From contig NW_003101682.1 in assembly GCF_000003855.2 (NCBI RefSeq), positions 3,995,632 to 4,059,631 on the forward strand: a stretch of 64,000 nucleotides of DNA, read 5' to 3'. Below, one piece after another: positions 36,316 to 46,799 of the stretch. A program made the translations under genes and the position numbers. This stretch comes from Blastomyces gilchristii SLH14081 (taxonomy: Eukaryota; Ascomycota; Eurotiomycetes; Onygenales; Ajellomycetaceae). The notes beneath the pieces were generated by a model, which was not told the DNA's origin, did no database searches, and saw nothing but the letters and a program-made list of their open reading frames with translations. Numbering within the stretch: position 1 is the stretch's first letter; every line of letters starts with the position of its first letter.

Positions 36316-37895
36316 GTTAATATATACTTTAATATATATAATTAGAATATATCAGTCTTGATATTTACAGAAGAAAGTTCTTATATTCTCTATCTTATAA
36401 TTTGTATAGTTATGACTGCAGAGAATTTACTGATTTCACTACGTCAGAAAATCTTGAATTCTGTACATATATTTCTGACAGTGTATTGAACACTAGTTTC
36501 TAGTTAATAGAAAGGATTTTATATTTAAAATAGCTGTAATTCATTCAGTAATAGCCTGTACAGAAAGTATTCATTCTAAAAAAAAGAGATGAATGAAATT
36601 TGTCAGATGCACTGATTACACTCAGAGATGAAATATAAAAGCACTTGTATTTACTACATCATAATCTGCAAAGATGAATCAATAATATATATAAAGACTC
36701 ACATTTTTCTTTTTCTTCTTTTCTTCTTTCTTCTTCTTGTAATAATAATACACTGCAAAGATTATTCTCGGCTCACTCTACTCACTCTGTTCTTCTTCAT
36801 TTCTCAGTATGATTAATATTCTATCAGTTGTAATAGAAAGCTTTTAATCAGAAAAGTTCTAATCAAGATATCTTATCTATGTAGTATATCAAGAATATCA
36901 GCAATTTATTGCATCAGTATTAATCATAGTAATAACAATAACAGCAGCAGCATCAATCACAGTAATAATAATAATAGCAGCAGTATTACAATAATAAGTA
37001 ACACTCTTAAGCATATTCATACAGTCACTGCAAAGACTTAAGAGGAGAAAGTAAGCAGCGGTCTGAATACTTTGACAAAGCAGCCTAGTAAACTGATAAT
37101 ACATATGCACTGTGTTAAGTATATTTTTCTCTATCATTTGAATGCTGCTTGTGATAAGATGAAGAGAAGCTCACAGTTTTATATAAATTGTAATTATGAG
37201 AAAAAGAAATATATAATTACCTCTGAAGAATTAACGAATAAGTTGATAGTCTGATTTAAACTCATGAATTTTATTATTCTTCATCAGATTAATTTGAGAT
37301 AATAATAAAGAAGACTATATTGAAATTAGTAAAGAATGTCTCAAAAAAAATCAAGAAAGTCAAGACTCAGTGACAGAAAGTAGAAGCTTAATATATAAAA
37401 AGTATTAATATTACTCTGAAAGCTCTGAATATTATAATCAGTGCTGCTGAAAAGATAAAAATTAAGATTGAAAACACAAAGCTGAATCTTGAAAAGATAA
37501 AGCTTGAGCTTAAAAAGAAGAAAGTTATTGTTGAGAAGAAGAAAGTTATTAATAAGAAGAAGAAAGTTATCACTGAGAAGATTAAATTAAAAATTGAGAG
37601 AAGCAGACTTATAATACAGCATGAGATTTTAATGACAGTAAATTACTATATCAAAGCTTAAAAATAAGCAATGATGAATCTCATTAATGTTATAAATAAT
37701 ATTAATCAGAATGTATTCAATATTACTATTAAAATATATGAAATATTGAAACAATTCAAAAGATTCACTGATCACTGATAGAAGTGTGATAAGAAATCTG
37801 ATAACAGTGTTAATTCTCTTTCTGTCTTCACTACTGATACTGATATTAATGCTGATGACTCTGCTGCTACTGCTAATCTTTTCTCTCTTCTCTTC
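36316..37895. other. Unassigned AT-rich DNA with a Lys-rich coiled-coil remnant
   Basis: No recognised element. At 37327-37662 (plus) a frame with few stops encodes a very Lys-, Glu- and Ile-rich segment (KIKIKIENTKLNLEKIKLEL, then repeats of KKKVI) that should form a long coiled coil. Part of this is a short DNA tandem of GAAGAAAGTTATT-like units at about 37520-37580. CAG/CAAT-type microsatellite sequence lies at 36900-37000 and a pyrimidine run at 36700-36725. Function unknown. Confidence 0.35.
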
Positions 37896-37900
37896 TCTGA

Positions 37901-38235
37901 TGTACGAAGTCTACGCTGAATAGATCAGTATGATATTTATAGATCTTATAATACAAAAGTGAAAAACATTAGAGAAGGAAAAAAGAGAAAGTGCGGGAAT
38001 TAATAATTGAAGTGAATATTTATACGTGTACGCGGTAGAGCTTCAGGGTGGAAGAATAGGAATTTCACATACACAGTGAAGCTTCAGAGCAGAAGAATAG
38101 AAATTTCAGAGCAGAAGAATAGAAATTCTGTGAGTTTCTCAGCTGAGAATCAGTGACTGAGAATCAGAGCTTTCAGTGAAATCTATGAAGTCTAATGAAA
38201 GAGTTTATATAATTAATCAGGCGCAGCCCGTCACA
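37901..38235 (-). repeat. Solo family A LTR, partly decayed
   Basis: A 335-bp family A LTR in reverse orientation with a perfect duplication TCTGA (37896-37900, 38236-38240). It keeps about eight CpG, including GGCGCAGCCCGTCACA at its end. An internal duplication of AGAGCAGAAGAATAGAAATT (38076-38117) makes it longer than other copies. It was produced by LTR-LTR recombination. Confidence 0.94.
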
Positions 38236-38240
38236 TCTGA

Positions 38241-38874
38241 TGTTCTGACTTTAGTTAATTCTCTGACTATAAGCAGTCTCAGAACTCTCAACATTCTCAG
38301 AGAAAAAGTAAGTTAGAATCAGTAAAATGATTCTCAGATTTATATAGAAGATAATAATAATATAAATAAGTAAATATATTACTTCTGATTTCTTCTCTGA
38401 AATCTGTTCTCTGAAATAGTAAATAATCATTGACACTGACTCTTTAAAAACTTCAATATTAATTCAAAAGTTCACAGAAATGAATATTAATACTGATATA
38501 AATATAACAGAAAATAATAATAATGAGAGAGAGATGATTCAGAGAATTCAGAAGAAATTAGATAGAAATATAACAGATTTTTAATAGAGAATAATTTCAG
38601 TGAATAAGATATCTTTTAGAATTAGTAATTATATAGATAGAAATTAATGATATTATCAGTATAATAATAATTTTTTTCTGTTCATAACTTGTTTATAATG
38701 ATTTCACAGCTTATCTACTATTATATTAAGATTTACAGTTCAGTGATGATGTCAGCAACTGGCACAGCAGAACAATTATAACCCGGTTATATAATAAGCC
38801 TATATTTTTCCGGTATGAATGTGTTCTGATCAATGACACGTGACACGACTGAAATGATGAATTCACAGTGTAAT
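38241..38874. other. Unassigned AT-rich DNA
   Basis: I see no gene or known repeat. The last 120 bases (from ACCCGGTTAT near 38780) are less decayed, with CCGG and GACACGTGACACGACTG. They may belong to the flank of the Copia element at 38875. Confidence 0.4.
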
Positions 38875-39092
38875 TGTAGTAGATGTCAAGCTTACTTGAT
38901 TAAAAAGATTACTAGCTTGTGAAAAGTTATATAGTGAAAGAATTAGTAAGCCAGATCACATGATCTGACAATCTTACTCATCAGAGTAACTATACACTAT
39001 GCTATATATAAAATTCACCTTCAAATCAAGTACCAGTATAAAAAATAACTGGAAAATATAAAGTAATGAAAAATCAGTCATGAGATTCATCA
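38875..39092 (-). repeat. Copia 3' LTR (left)
   Basis: A direct repeat of 44485-44846. The left copy is about 140 bp shorter because it lacks an internal stretch present on the right. The Copia ORF ends just to its right (near 39110), so the LTR cannot extend much further. A purine-rich tract on the minus strand (39093-39115) is the likely polypurine tract. Confidence 0.7.
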
Positions 39093-39109
39093 TTTTTTAT
39101 TCCTCTATT

Positions 39110-40910
39110 TCTTCGTCTTAATATTCTTCTTTCAACATATATATTTCAATGTCTCAAGTGATTTAGTAAGATCATTCACTGTGTTCTCAGCAGATGAAAT
39201 ATATCAGATTAATATCTTATTCTTACAGATAAGATTCTGAAGAATGTGAAAATGAACCTCTATATACTTTGAGCAGTGTGAAATTGCTTCAGAAGAGAAT
39301 AGCTCTATGACAGACTTATTATCAGCATGAATTATATAAGTAAGATCATTGACTGTGATGAGAATGAGCTAATCATCAGTATTCAGATTATTGAGACAGA
39401 ATGAAATGAATTCAGTGTCTTCTAGAAGCTCATAAAGACAGACAAGCTTATATACAGTGTCAGAGAATGCCATATATTCAGCCTCTGTTAATGATTTGAC
39501 AATCTCAGTTTGACAGCAGCTTCATCATGCAACAGAGCCATCTGTTATATAGATGATATAACTGATAATTGAACGAGATTCTGAGTCTCTATCAACTTAA
39601 TCAGTATCTGTATATGTCATAGATTCAATATCAGCATCTCTGTCATAGATTATATCTCTGTTGATTGAACTCTGTAAATATTAGAGTATATATTTAAATA
39701 CAGCTCAGTTCTTTGATGTAGGTCAGAAGCTGAATTGTTCAAGAAAATCTGCAGTGAAGCTTACATCAGAACATGTATTAAATGCCAGATATTACTGAGA
39801 TTCAATACTGAATTAATAGAGCTGTAGAGTAAATTCTGCTGTGGATATAATCAGTTTCTTATCATCATTCATAAAATTGACATTCTTCTTCATAGAAGTG
39901 AATGTAGAATAACAGTTATTTATTGAGAACTTCTTCAGAAGATTTCCTATAAAGAGAGATTGAGATAATATTAATGAAGTTAAATCTCTATCAATCTTCA
40001 TTCTCAGATAGCAGTTGAAATTCTCTATATTCTTAATCTCATAATTAGTGATGATTTCAGCTTTGACTCAGTTCAGATTATCAATTTTCAGACCGTAGAG
40101 ACTGATATTATTTATATAGATAAGTATATAGATCTCTCTTATATCATGGATAAATAGCCTGATATTATAGAGACTGACACAGAAGCCTGAGTGTAATAAC
40201 ATCTTTTACAGCTTCTTATATTATAAGAGTGCTGCTTGCTTACAACTGTAGAGTTCCTGCATTAACTTATACACAAGATCATCACAGTCTTCACAGAATT
40301 CTGTGAGTTGATTTATATATATTCATTCATCATCAGACAGTTAAGTATTTAAAAAAGCAGTCATCATATCAATCTGCAGAACATATCATCCCCAGAATAC
40401 TGAGATTGCTATAAGAGCTTGAGAGATGAATGCAGAGACAACAGATGCAAAGATTCTTAAGTAATTAATCTTCTTCTGTTAATAATTTTCACAGACAACT
40501 CAGCAGATCTTATAGCAGGAAATCTCACTTATATTATTGAACTTTTTATTAAATACTCATTAATTATGAAGAACACTTATTTATGATGTTCTCTTAATCA
40601 GTTACTAGATCTCAATCTGTTTCAAACAGTTAATCTCTTTAACACAGGCCTTGTAATAGTATTTTCATTTCATGAAGGCTTTGATACATGTGAGATTTTT
40701 CAGAATCAAAAGTACAGTAATCTCAGAATCAGTGAGTAGATCTTCAAGACTATTTCTCACTGAAGATTCTCTCACTGTAGATTCTCTCACTATGATGATA
40801 TCTCTTGTAGATGTTAAAGAATCATCAGATTCAACTGTGAATTTCAGAAAGTTTAATATATTCTGCACTAAAAAGATAGATATTCTCGTGGAGATTTCAT
40901 AGTCAATTCA
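39110..40910 (-). pseudogene. Copia pol: reverse transcriptase and RNase H
   Basis: Right to left on the minus strand: MTAFLNT, then IYINQLTEF near 40310-40360, the Copia signature after the first RT Asp; the catalytic box reads YINN (normally YVDD) near 40110. The MKIDRDLTSLILSQSLFI block is at 39950-40001. RNase H shows YTDTDWVDRDSESR near 39580-39620, SLTEAEYMAFSD near 39460-39500, HADNKSVIELF near 39310, and an ADIFTKPL-like end near 39150. A 62-codon stretch remains open (39813-40001). Frame breaks are mainly TGA and TAA. Confidence 0.9.
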
Positions 40911-42100
40911 TCAATTATTAGTGAGTATAAGAAATATTGAACACTCAGATTGAATTTCCTCATTAATAAACAGACTATTAATTAATAAATCAGAAATTAT
41001 TAAAGAAATCTCTGCAGAAATTATTGCAGGGAATAGATCTGATGTTACTAAAGAAATCATCATAGTTACTTTACAGATCACATTGAGTAGAACCTTTGAG
41101 TTGTATGTTATCAGTATCAATGAATTGATAAGATAAAGATTCTTCTGAAAGATGATGTCTTTTGATATATATAAATACCTGTTGAAGAGATTCATCAATC
41201 TATAATTGATAAAATTATCATATTTCACAAAAATCAACTCTTTGAAATGAGAGGTCATCTTATTGATGAGCTTGAGAACTATCTTCAAGAATGCTTTGCA
41301 ACTCTATCAGTAAATACTGTGTGTAGAAGATAGAGCTTCAAGTCAGACCTTATATAAAGTAATCAGCGTTGTATTTTCAGAGCTCTTGTACAATATTATT
41401 GAGATTGATATAAAGTTAAGCAGCTCTGTGACTGTAATAACTATCTTATTTCACATCTTTTCAGAAGTGAAAGAGTCTATTAATAGTAATTGAGACTTCT
41501 CAATAATTAAATCAATTAATTGTTTAAATACTTCATCTTACTGTGAAGTATAAGAAGAAGTTAACTCTTACTTTATTTCTTTACTGATTATATATACTGT
41601 GACGGCATTTGAATTTAATTCTTCACAATCTGAATAAATAATTACAATATTATATTGCAGTAGATTCTTGATAAATTAATTAAAGATCTGTAGATATCTC
41701 AATATCTTATTTTTATATTTCAATAGAAATATCTATTTTATACTTAGATATCACAATATCTCATTTTTATATTTCAATAGAAATATCTATCTTATACAGA
41801 TAATATTATCTGTAATCATTATTACAAGCTTCTTATCAGTGTAAAATAATATATTATTTTCAGTCTTAAGAGTCTTATTATTACTGAAAATATCTACTCA
41901 AATCTTCAAGATCTTGCAGATAATATAATGTGATGTGAAATTGTTATAGAATATATGTTTCTATTTAGTCTTAATATATATAATATAGAATGATAATTTT
42001 TTTCAGATTAATAATAATAATATCAAATCACAGATCTCTGATCATTTTTAATGTATTATTTTCACTGATATAATTAAGTTAATAATATTACTTATCTATC
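40911..42100 (-). pseudogene. Copia integrase
   Basis: Minus-strand reading shows IYSDCEELNSN near 41600-41650 (second catalytic Asp region), SSYTSQ near 41550 matching the APYTPQQNG block with the catalytic Glu region after it, and LIIEKSQLLLIDSF near 41490. The C-terminal LINKMTSHFKELIFVKYD, then NYRLMNLFNRYLYISKDIIF, lies at 41140-41280; the last part is open for 125 codons at 40911-41288. This matches the KLD..GIFVGY..YR.W and SRDV.F blocks of Copia integrases. A 53-bp near-exact tandem repeat at about 41695-41800 interrupts the core. Confidence 0.85.
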
Positions 42101-42289
42101 AGAAGCTGCTTTAGAAGAACTGCAGATAATTAAGATAAAGATAAAATAATAAAGAAATTAGTATCTGAATTCTTAGAGTTGATTAACTATTCAGGCTTAT
42201 CATAGTTAAAAGATCTCTAAGACTCTGTATTTAATTATAATCTGTTGAGATTGTCTTTAATTTTGAAATAAATATATATATCACTGCTT

Positions 42290-42732
42290 CATACATCAGA
42301 TTATTCATTATATTATAAAATATCAGTAAGCTGTTGAATAGAATGTAAATATTATTATAAAACAGATTAATGTAGAAGATATCACTATTAATAAATAATA
42401 GAAACTCAAAGCAATTCTCAGTATTAACTTATATATTGCAGTGAATATAGCTCTGTCACTTTATAAGCTCAGTAAAGATTAGATTTGCAGATAGTCTCAG
42501 TATATAGTATATATAATTGAACTCTAGTAATCTTTCACTTATCAGAATAGATGCAGTGCTGATACTCTGAATCTTTAGAATAATCTTATTAATCACTTAA
42601 ACTGTTGAACTGTTAATTACTATAAGCTCTGAAAATTGAATTCTATCACTTATAATGTGACATTCAGTGCCACTATTTCATATAGTGAGAGAATTCTTAT
42701 AAGGTTCTATGAAACAGGCTGATATATTTATA
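42290..42732 (-). pseudogene. Copia protease and pre-integrase region
   Basis: Minus-strand reading shows an aspartic protease-like start near 42690 (the SLTI..SGTECHI region) and the conserved block RLSANLIFTELIKWQSY near 42440-42490, equivalent to the LSANLISVSQL block of Copia polyproteins. A pre-integrase stretch with YEAVIYIFISKLK near 42275 follows. The catalytic Asp itself is uncertain. The right end is cut by the hAT at 42741. Confidence 0.7.
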
Positions 42733-42740
42733 ATCTCTGC

Positions 42741-43247
42741 TAGACTGATTACTAAGATGATGAATTTCACATTTTAATTTCATTTGATCTGATCTAATAT
42801 ATTTCTTGATATAAATTCTGCTAAGACTAATTATTAAAAAAATATGCAAAGTGACTATATATCAGATCTTAAAATAATATCATGACTTAGAAAAAATAAA
42901 AAAGTAACCTCATTTAATTTCATTTAGTCTTATTCTTAATATAAAGTTACTATTTTTAGACATTTTAAGGTTTTTCTTAGACTATTTTTTATTTTTTACA
43001 AAGTAACACTTTTTAATAATACTTAAATAAGATTTAAAGTTATTTAAAGCAATAAAAATAATTTAAATTGAGAAGTGAAAATTATAATCTTAATTAAAAA
43101 ATGTAATAAGAGTAGACAGTAAGTCTCACTGAGACAGTACAAAACTACTATCAAATGTTAAAACTGTGTAATGAGATCAGTTGAATTGATAATAAGATCA
43201 TTAAATATTCTGATTCTGGTCTCAGACTTGGTCACACGGTCAGTCTA
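42741..43247. mobile_element. Non-autonomous hAT element (507 bp)
   Basis: Ends TAGACTG...CAGTCTA with a perfect 8-bp duplication ATCTCTGC (42733-42740, 43248-43255), the hAT hallmark. Its left 70 bases match the reverse complement of the right end of the 5.8-kb hAT at 55127-60942 (AATTTCACAT, TTTAATTTCATTTG). Its right end matches that element's left end (GGTCACACGGTCAGTCTA). It is an internally deleted derivative in opposite orientation. No coding capacity. Inserted between Copia gag and protease. Confidence 0.92.
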
Positions 43248-43255
43248 ATCTCTGC

Positions 43256-44233
43256 AAGGTTTGTCATCTGAAAAGTCTCAGAATTATCTGTAATAAACAG
43301 TTGAGTTCTACTCTCACTATTCTTTTTCTTCTTTTCTTTGAATTTCTTTATTCTTGCAGTGTTGTAGATTCTTCAATTATTCAGAGTACTGTCTGAATTG
43401 ACCAATCAACAGTTGCCAAAGTGAGATCTCTCACATTCAGAACATGTAGATGGATTGCCCGATTCCTGATGATTTCAGAAGCCTTCTTGAAAACTATCAC
43501 AACCACGTTCAGTACGGCCTCCACGGGCCGAATTCGATGTATTATTGTTATTGTTAGAATTGGTAGGCGTTGTGGCCGTTGTAGCTGTTGTAGCTGTTGT
43601 AGCTGTTGTAGCTGTTGTAGCGGAGTTGGCCGCAGAATCTGTATTCTGTAGATTCTTTTTATTCTTTGAAGAATCAAGCCGCGAGCGGATCTCCTCCATG
43701 AGAAGATCAACATCCAATACCACAGCTGTGGATTTGGAATCCTGTATCTCCTCTATCTTCTTTTGAACATAATCCCTCCAATTGTTGACATTCTGAGGTT
43801 GATCCGTAGAGAATCTCTGTTGACGGAGTTTTTCCAGTTGTAATTTGAGTTCTAGAACTCTTTGCCTCTCCTTCTTCATCTCGAATGTCATCTTGAGATG
43901 TTCCATCTGCTAGTCTGATATTGCCTCGCCCGAACGGTGGACACCTAGGTGTCTGTTATTCTCATCAAGAGAACCAGCTTCATCAAGCTGTCGAGTAGAT
44001 CGGGGGGCCAGCCTGACTGTGTCAAGAGCTGTATTCAAACCAGCTTCGAATCAAGAGAATGTTTCAGAGTGTTTATTAATGAAGCTTTTAAATACTTCTG
44101 AAGAATGTTCACTGACAGAGTATAAGTGTGAAGAATCATCATTATCAACTGTAACTGACTCAGTGAATAGAATATGAGATTGTAAATATATATTTGAGTG
44201 AGATTGTGTTGAATCTGTCATCTTGATATTCAT
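43256..44233 (-). pseudogene. Copia gag, comparatively well preserved
   Basis: One continuous frame from Met at 44233 to beyond a zinc knuckle at 43409-43444. It is broken only by TGA at 44051, a TAG near 43910, TGA at 43475 and TGA just after the knuckle, all explicable as Trp or Gln codons. Segments: an acidic Ser-rich N-terminus, LAPRSTRQLDEAGSL near 43980, and a charged coiled-coil (MEHLKMTFEMKKERQRVLEL from 43906). A Thr-Ala repeat coded by 9-bp units lies at 43560-43625, then a basic RGGRTERG linker. The knuckle CSECERSHFGNC has CX2CX3HX3C spacing. CpG content is higher than in the rest of the element. Confidence 0.82.
43566..43622 (-). repeat. 9-bp coding microsatellite in Copia gag
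   Basis: About six units of GTTGTAGCT (one GTTGTGGCC variant) encode repeated Ala-Thr-Thr on the minus strand. The plus strand reads as a spurious Cys-rich frame. Units are nearly identical, so the array is recent or was homogenised after most decay. Confidence 0.85.
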
Positions 44234-44472
44234 TTTTTAAATTCTTATCAATATTATTCTCTTTTTCTTACTTTTTTGCAAATGAAATGTGTTTTCTGCA
44301 AGCTTCTTTTTAAGTGAGCAGTAGTATTATTGATTAACAAGATCTCAAATGCATCAATACTGATTGAATAAGACAATTTTAACATCTGATAGATGTATTG
44401 AATGAAGCAGTAGTTAAAATAATAATTAAATTGACAAGAAATTCTGCAGTGGCAGTGATTTTGCACAAAATG

Positions 44473-44484
44473 AGTCTCATAACC
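44473..44484 (-). other. Copia primer-binding site, half-tRNA type
   Basis: Directly inside the 5' LTR the minus strand reads GGTTATGAGACT. This is complementary to AGTCTCATAACC, which has the form of a tRNA anticodon arm with the CAU anticodon (CTCATAA loop). Copia of Drosophila and several fungal Copia elements use a cleaved initiator-Met tRNA half in this way. The exact tRNA in this organism is not known, so identity is inferred. Confidence 0.65.
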
Positions 44485-44846
44485 TGTGAAAGGTGTAAAG
44501 CTTGCTTGATTGAAAAGGTTGCTAGCTTGTGAGAAGTAATTTAGTGGAAGGATTAGTAAGCCAGATCACGTGACCTGACAGTAATCTGTACAGAGTAGTT
44601 ATCTCAGCAAGCTCAGATACTTCTTCAGATATTCATTGCTGTTTTAACACTGAATTGATAATTATGTCATGAGCTAACCTCAAATAAGCAATAAGCTAAC
44701 CCAAATAGTAAAATCAGGTCATGTGAGTGATAATATCTTGCAAAGCATCTAAGAAGAAACAGTTTCTGATTGTTAGCAATACAGGAACAATTTACTCAGT
44801 ACTCTGAGTATGAAAGAGAATTTCAACTCAACTTCATAGATTCATC
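44485..44846 (-). repeat. Copia 5' LTR (right)
   Basis: Direct repeat of the left LTR, with about 140 bp of extra internal sequence (from about 44604). It keeps some CpG, including TCACGTGACC. The outer end is set by the last shared motif AGATTCATCA and may be a little further right. Confidence 0.65.
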
Positions 44847-45898
44847 ATTTCTCTATCATCTTAGAACCTTAGAATAACAATGTTCTCGCGATGTATCTGA
44901 TTTTTATATTCATATCTCAAGTTCTTAGAATAGAAGTATCATTTCAAAGTTGACCAGTGTGTTTTTAAAGACAGGAATTTTGATCCAATTTCTCATACAA
45001 AAAAAAGCTCTTAGAAATTCTGAGATTAAAAAATATGATCATTTTCAAGAGTATACATCTATCTTAAATATAGATTTTTTTGAAATATTAAAGAAATATT
45101 GCTATTCTTCTTCTCTTTAGCTATAAGCTAAGGTGATTTTCAAATCTCAAAGATATGTGAGTATATAGTAATAGAAAGTCAAAGTTGAAGAATCTGAAAA
45201 ATCCTTGTAAATCTCAGGAATCTTCATTGAAGATGAAATCATTTCTTCTCTGACTCTCTGGCGAGGATTGCTCTGAGCACATGACTTGTATCAAAAGTAG
45301 GTTAGTGTCATGCCGGATTAGTTAATAATAATGCTGCAACCCGTTCAAACCGAGCCAGAGGGTCTGAGCCTGCTGAGATAACGGAGTAGGCTACTGAGGC
45401 AAAAGAGCTCAGTCACCGCCAGCGCACTGCTGGTAGAAGGGCCGATCAACCCGGGACCTCTAACATAATCACCGTAAATTAACCCTACATTCTTCCCGTA
45501 ACATAATCAACCATCTAACACTTGTTTCCACCTAATGCTCACCTTTGTAAATCAATTACAATCAACTTCAAATATTCATATCTCAATGAATATTTTTTTA
45601 AAACTATTCTAAAAAACAGAATGATAATTTGTAGATATATATTATATTATATTAAATTTCTATGAAAAAATAACATATAATTATTAACTTATTAAGCTTT
45701 TTAAAATACTATTTTAAAATAAAATATACAGTCTATATTTATAAATATATTTATAAATATAAATTGTTTTCATATAAAAATTAAATATTTTATAGATTAT
45801 ATATATTTTTAATAAAATATAAAATTTTATCTTGAAATTCTTATTTATTATTGATTTATTTAAATTCTTATATAAATTTTTATATTTTAAAATATTAT
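44847..45898. other. Unassigned AT-rich DNA with an undecayed island
   Basis: No coding sequence recognised. About 45245-45545 is GC- and CpG-richer than its surroundings. Read on the minus strand it contains GAGGTCCCGGGTTGATC, resembling the variable-loop and T-arm (B box) of a tRNA gene. An 11-bp direct repeat TAACATAATCA lies at 45461 and 45501. No complete tRNA cloverleaf was seen. It could be a tRNA-derived SINE or an LTR fragment. From 45600 to 45898 the DNA is almost pure A and T. Confidence 0.45.
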
Positions 45899-46195
45899 TG
45901 TAAGAGATCTATGCTGAATAGATTGATATAATATATAGATCTTATAATACAAAGTGAAAAACGTTAAAGAAGGAAAGGAAAGAGAAAGTGCAGAAATCAG
46001 TGATTGAAGTGAATATTTATACATGTATGCAGTGAAGCTATGAGATGAAAGAATAGAAATTCTGTAGGTTTTCAGCCAAGAATCAGCAACTGAGAATGAA
46101 AGTAATAGAAGTTTTTCAGGCAAGAATCAGAGCAGTAGAAATCTGTGAAGTATAACAGAATAGTCTATATAATTGATCAGGTACAGCTCATCACA
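45899..46195 (-). repeat. Family A 3' LTR (minus-strand copy at window right)
   Basis: A 297-bp LTR from TGTAAGAGATCTATG to AGCTCATCACA, reverse orientation. It is followed at 46196-46210 by TTAG and a pyrimidine tract, the complement of the polypurine tract. It belongs to the element continuing at 46196, 53751 and 60943 to the window end; the 5' LTR is outside. Confidence 0.9.
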
Positions 46196-46519
46196 TTAGC
46201 TTCTTCTTTTCAGAAGCAGTTTCTATCAGTCAAGAGTCACTGTTTCAGATAACACAGAGCTCAGAGTTCAGATCAGATAATTATAGTCAACTCATTTCAC
46301 AAGATATTATCAGCTGCAGCTGTGAGATCTCTCATTGAGAATATCTTCAATTTCTCACTTAAGCTTATTATCTTCTTCTATGATTCCTGGCAGCTGTCAG
46401 TCAGAAGTCAGTTGTGAAGAGAATGAGTCAGTGACAGTGTGATAGAGTAGGCTTATATGAATCACATTATGAATCTCTGATAAAGTATTAAGACAGTAGT
46501 TATAACTGTGTAGAACTTC
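46196..46519 (-). pseudogene. Family A pol 3' end (chromodomain)
   Basis: The last part of pol on the minus strand: a chromodomain-like segment near 46230-46370 (EIEDILNERSHSCS region, with QYL) and the QLPGIIEE segment near 46385. It is interrupted at 46520 by B2; the sequence TAGAACTTC resumes as ACTTCTGTCAC at 53751. Confidence 0.85.
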
Positions 46520-46777
46520 TGTAAGAATAAGTGCTCACAGGCGATTATTCGGGTGTTTGCAGCTTGGCGTGATATGTACTGTTAACTACTAGAAGTATTC
46601 ATGATAGAAAGATAAAATGTAGAGATTAAATGTATAATAACATTCAAGCTGAGCTATCAATAGTATTCACAAACTTCAGTCTATATAGTTGTGTGTAGTC
46701 AAGAGCCGCTAGCTCTATTGATTACATGAGAGATAGAAATAGGGATAAAGAATCTGCAAGGAGCAGAATTTCTTATA
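46520..46777 (-). repeat. Family B 3' LTR of B2
   Basis: Outer start keeps three CpG (GGCGATTATTCGGG, TTGGCGTG). The inner end is decayed to TTTCTTATA instead of TTTCTTACA. It is followed by a pyrimidine tract (46779-46792), the polypurine tract on the coding strand. Confidence 0.92.
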
Positions 46778-46799
46778 TACTCTTCTCTCTCTAAGACTT

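Larger units (their letters stand above)
38875..44846 (-). mobile_element. Ty1/Copia element, decayed and split by a hAT
   Basis: Direct repeats at 38875-39092 and 44485-44846 act as LTRs; both start TGT..., share AGCTTRCTTGATT and TAGTAAGCCAGATCAC, and end AGATTCATCA. Between them, on the minus strand, lie gag, protease, integrase, RT and RNase H in Copia order (integrase before RT). A primer-binding site lies at 44473-44484. A 507-bp hAT sits between gag and protease. I could not find a convincing 5-bp target duplication, so the outer ends are approximate. Confidence 0.85.

Noticed and set aside
43421..43651. Plus-strand Cys-rich frame (repeated SCC)
   Set aside because: It is the reverse reading of the 9-bp Ala-Thr-Thr repeat in the minus-strand Copia gag; no independent support.
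38870..45470. TAAT as a 4-bp target duplication joining 38871-38874 and 45466-45469, giving the Copia a 980-bp right LTR
   Set aside because: The left LTR cannot be that long because the Copia ORF ends near 39110, and a 4-bp AT match is expected by chance.
45461..45511. TAACATAATCA direct repeat as a target duplication
   Set aside because: Only 40 bp apart with no element-like sequence between; more likely a local repeat.
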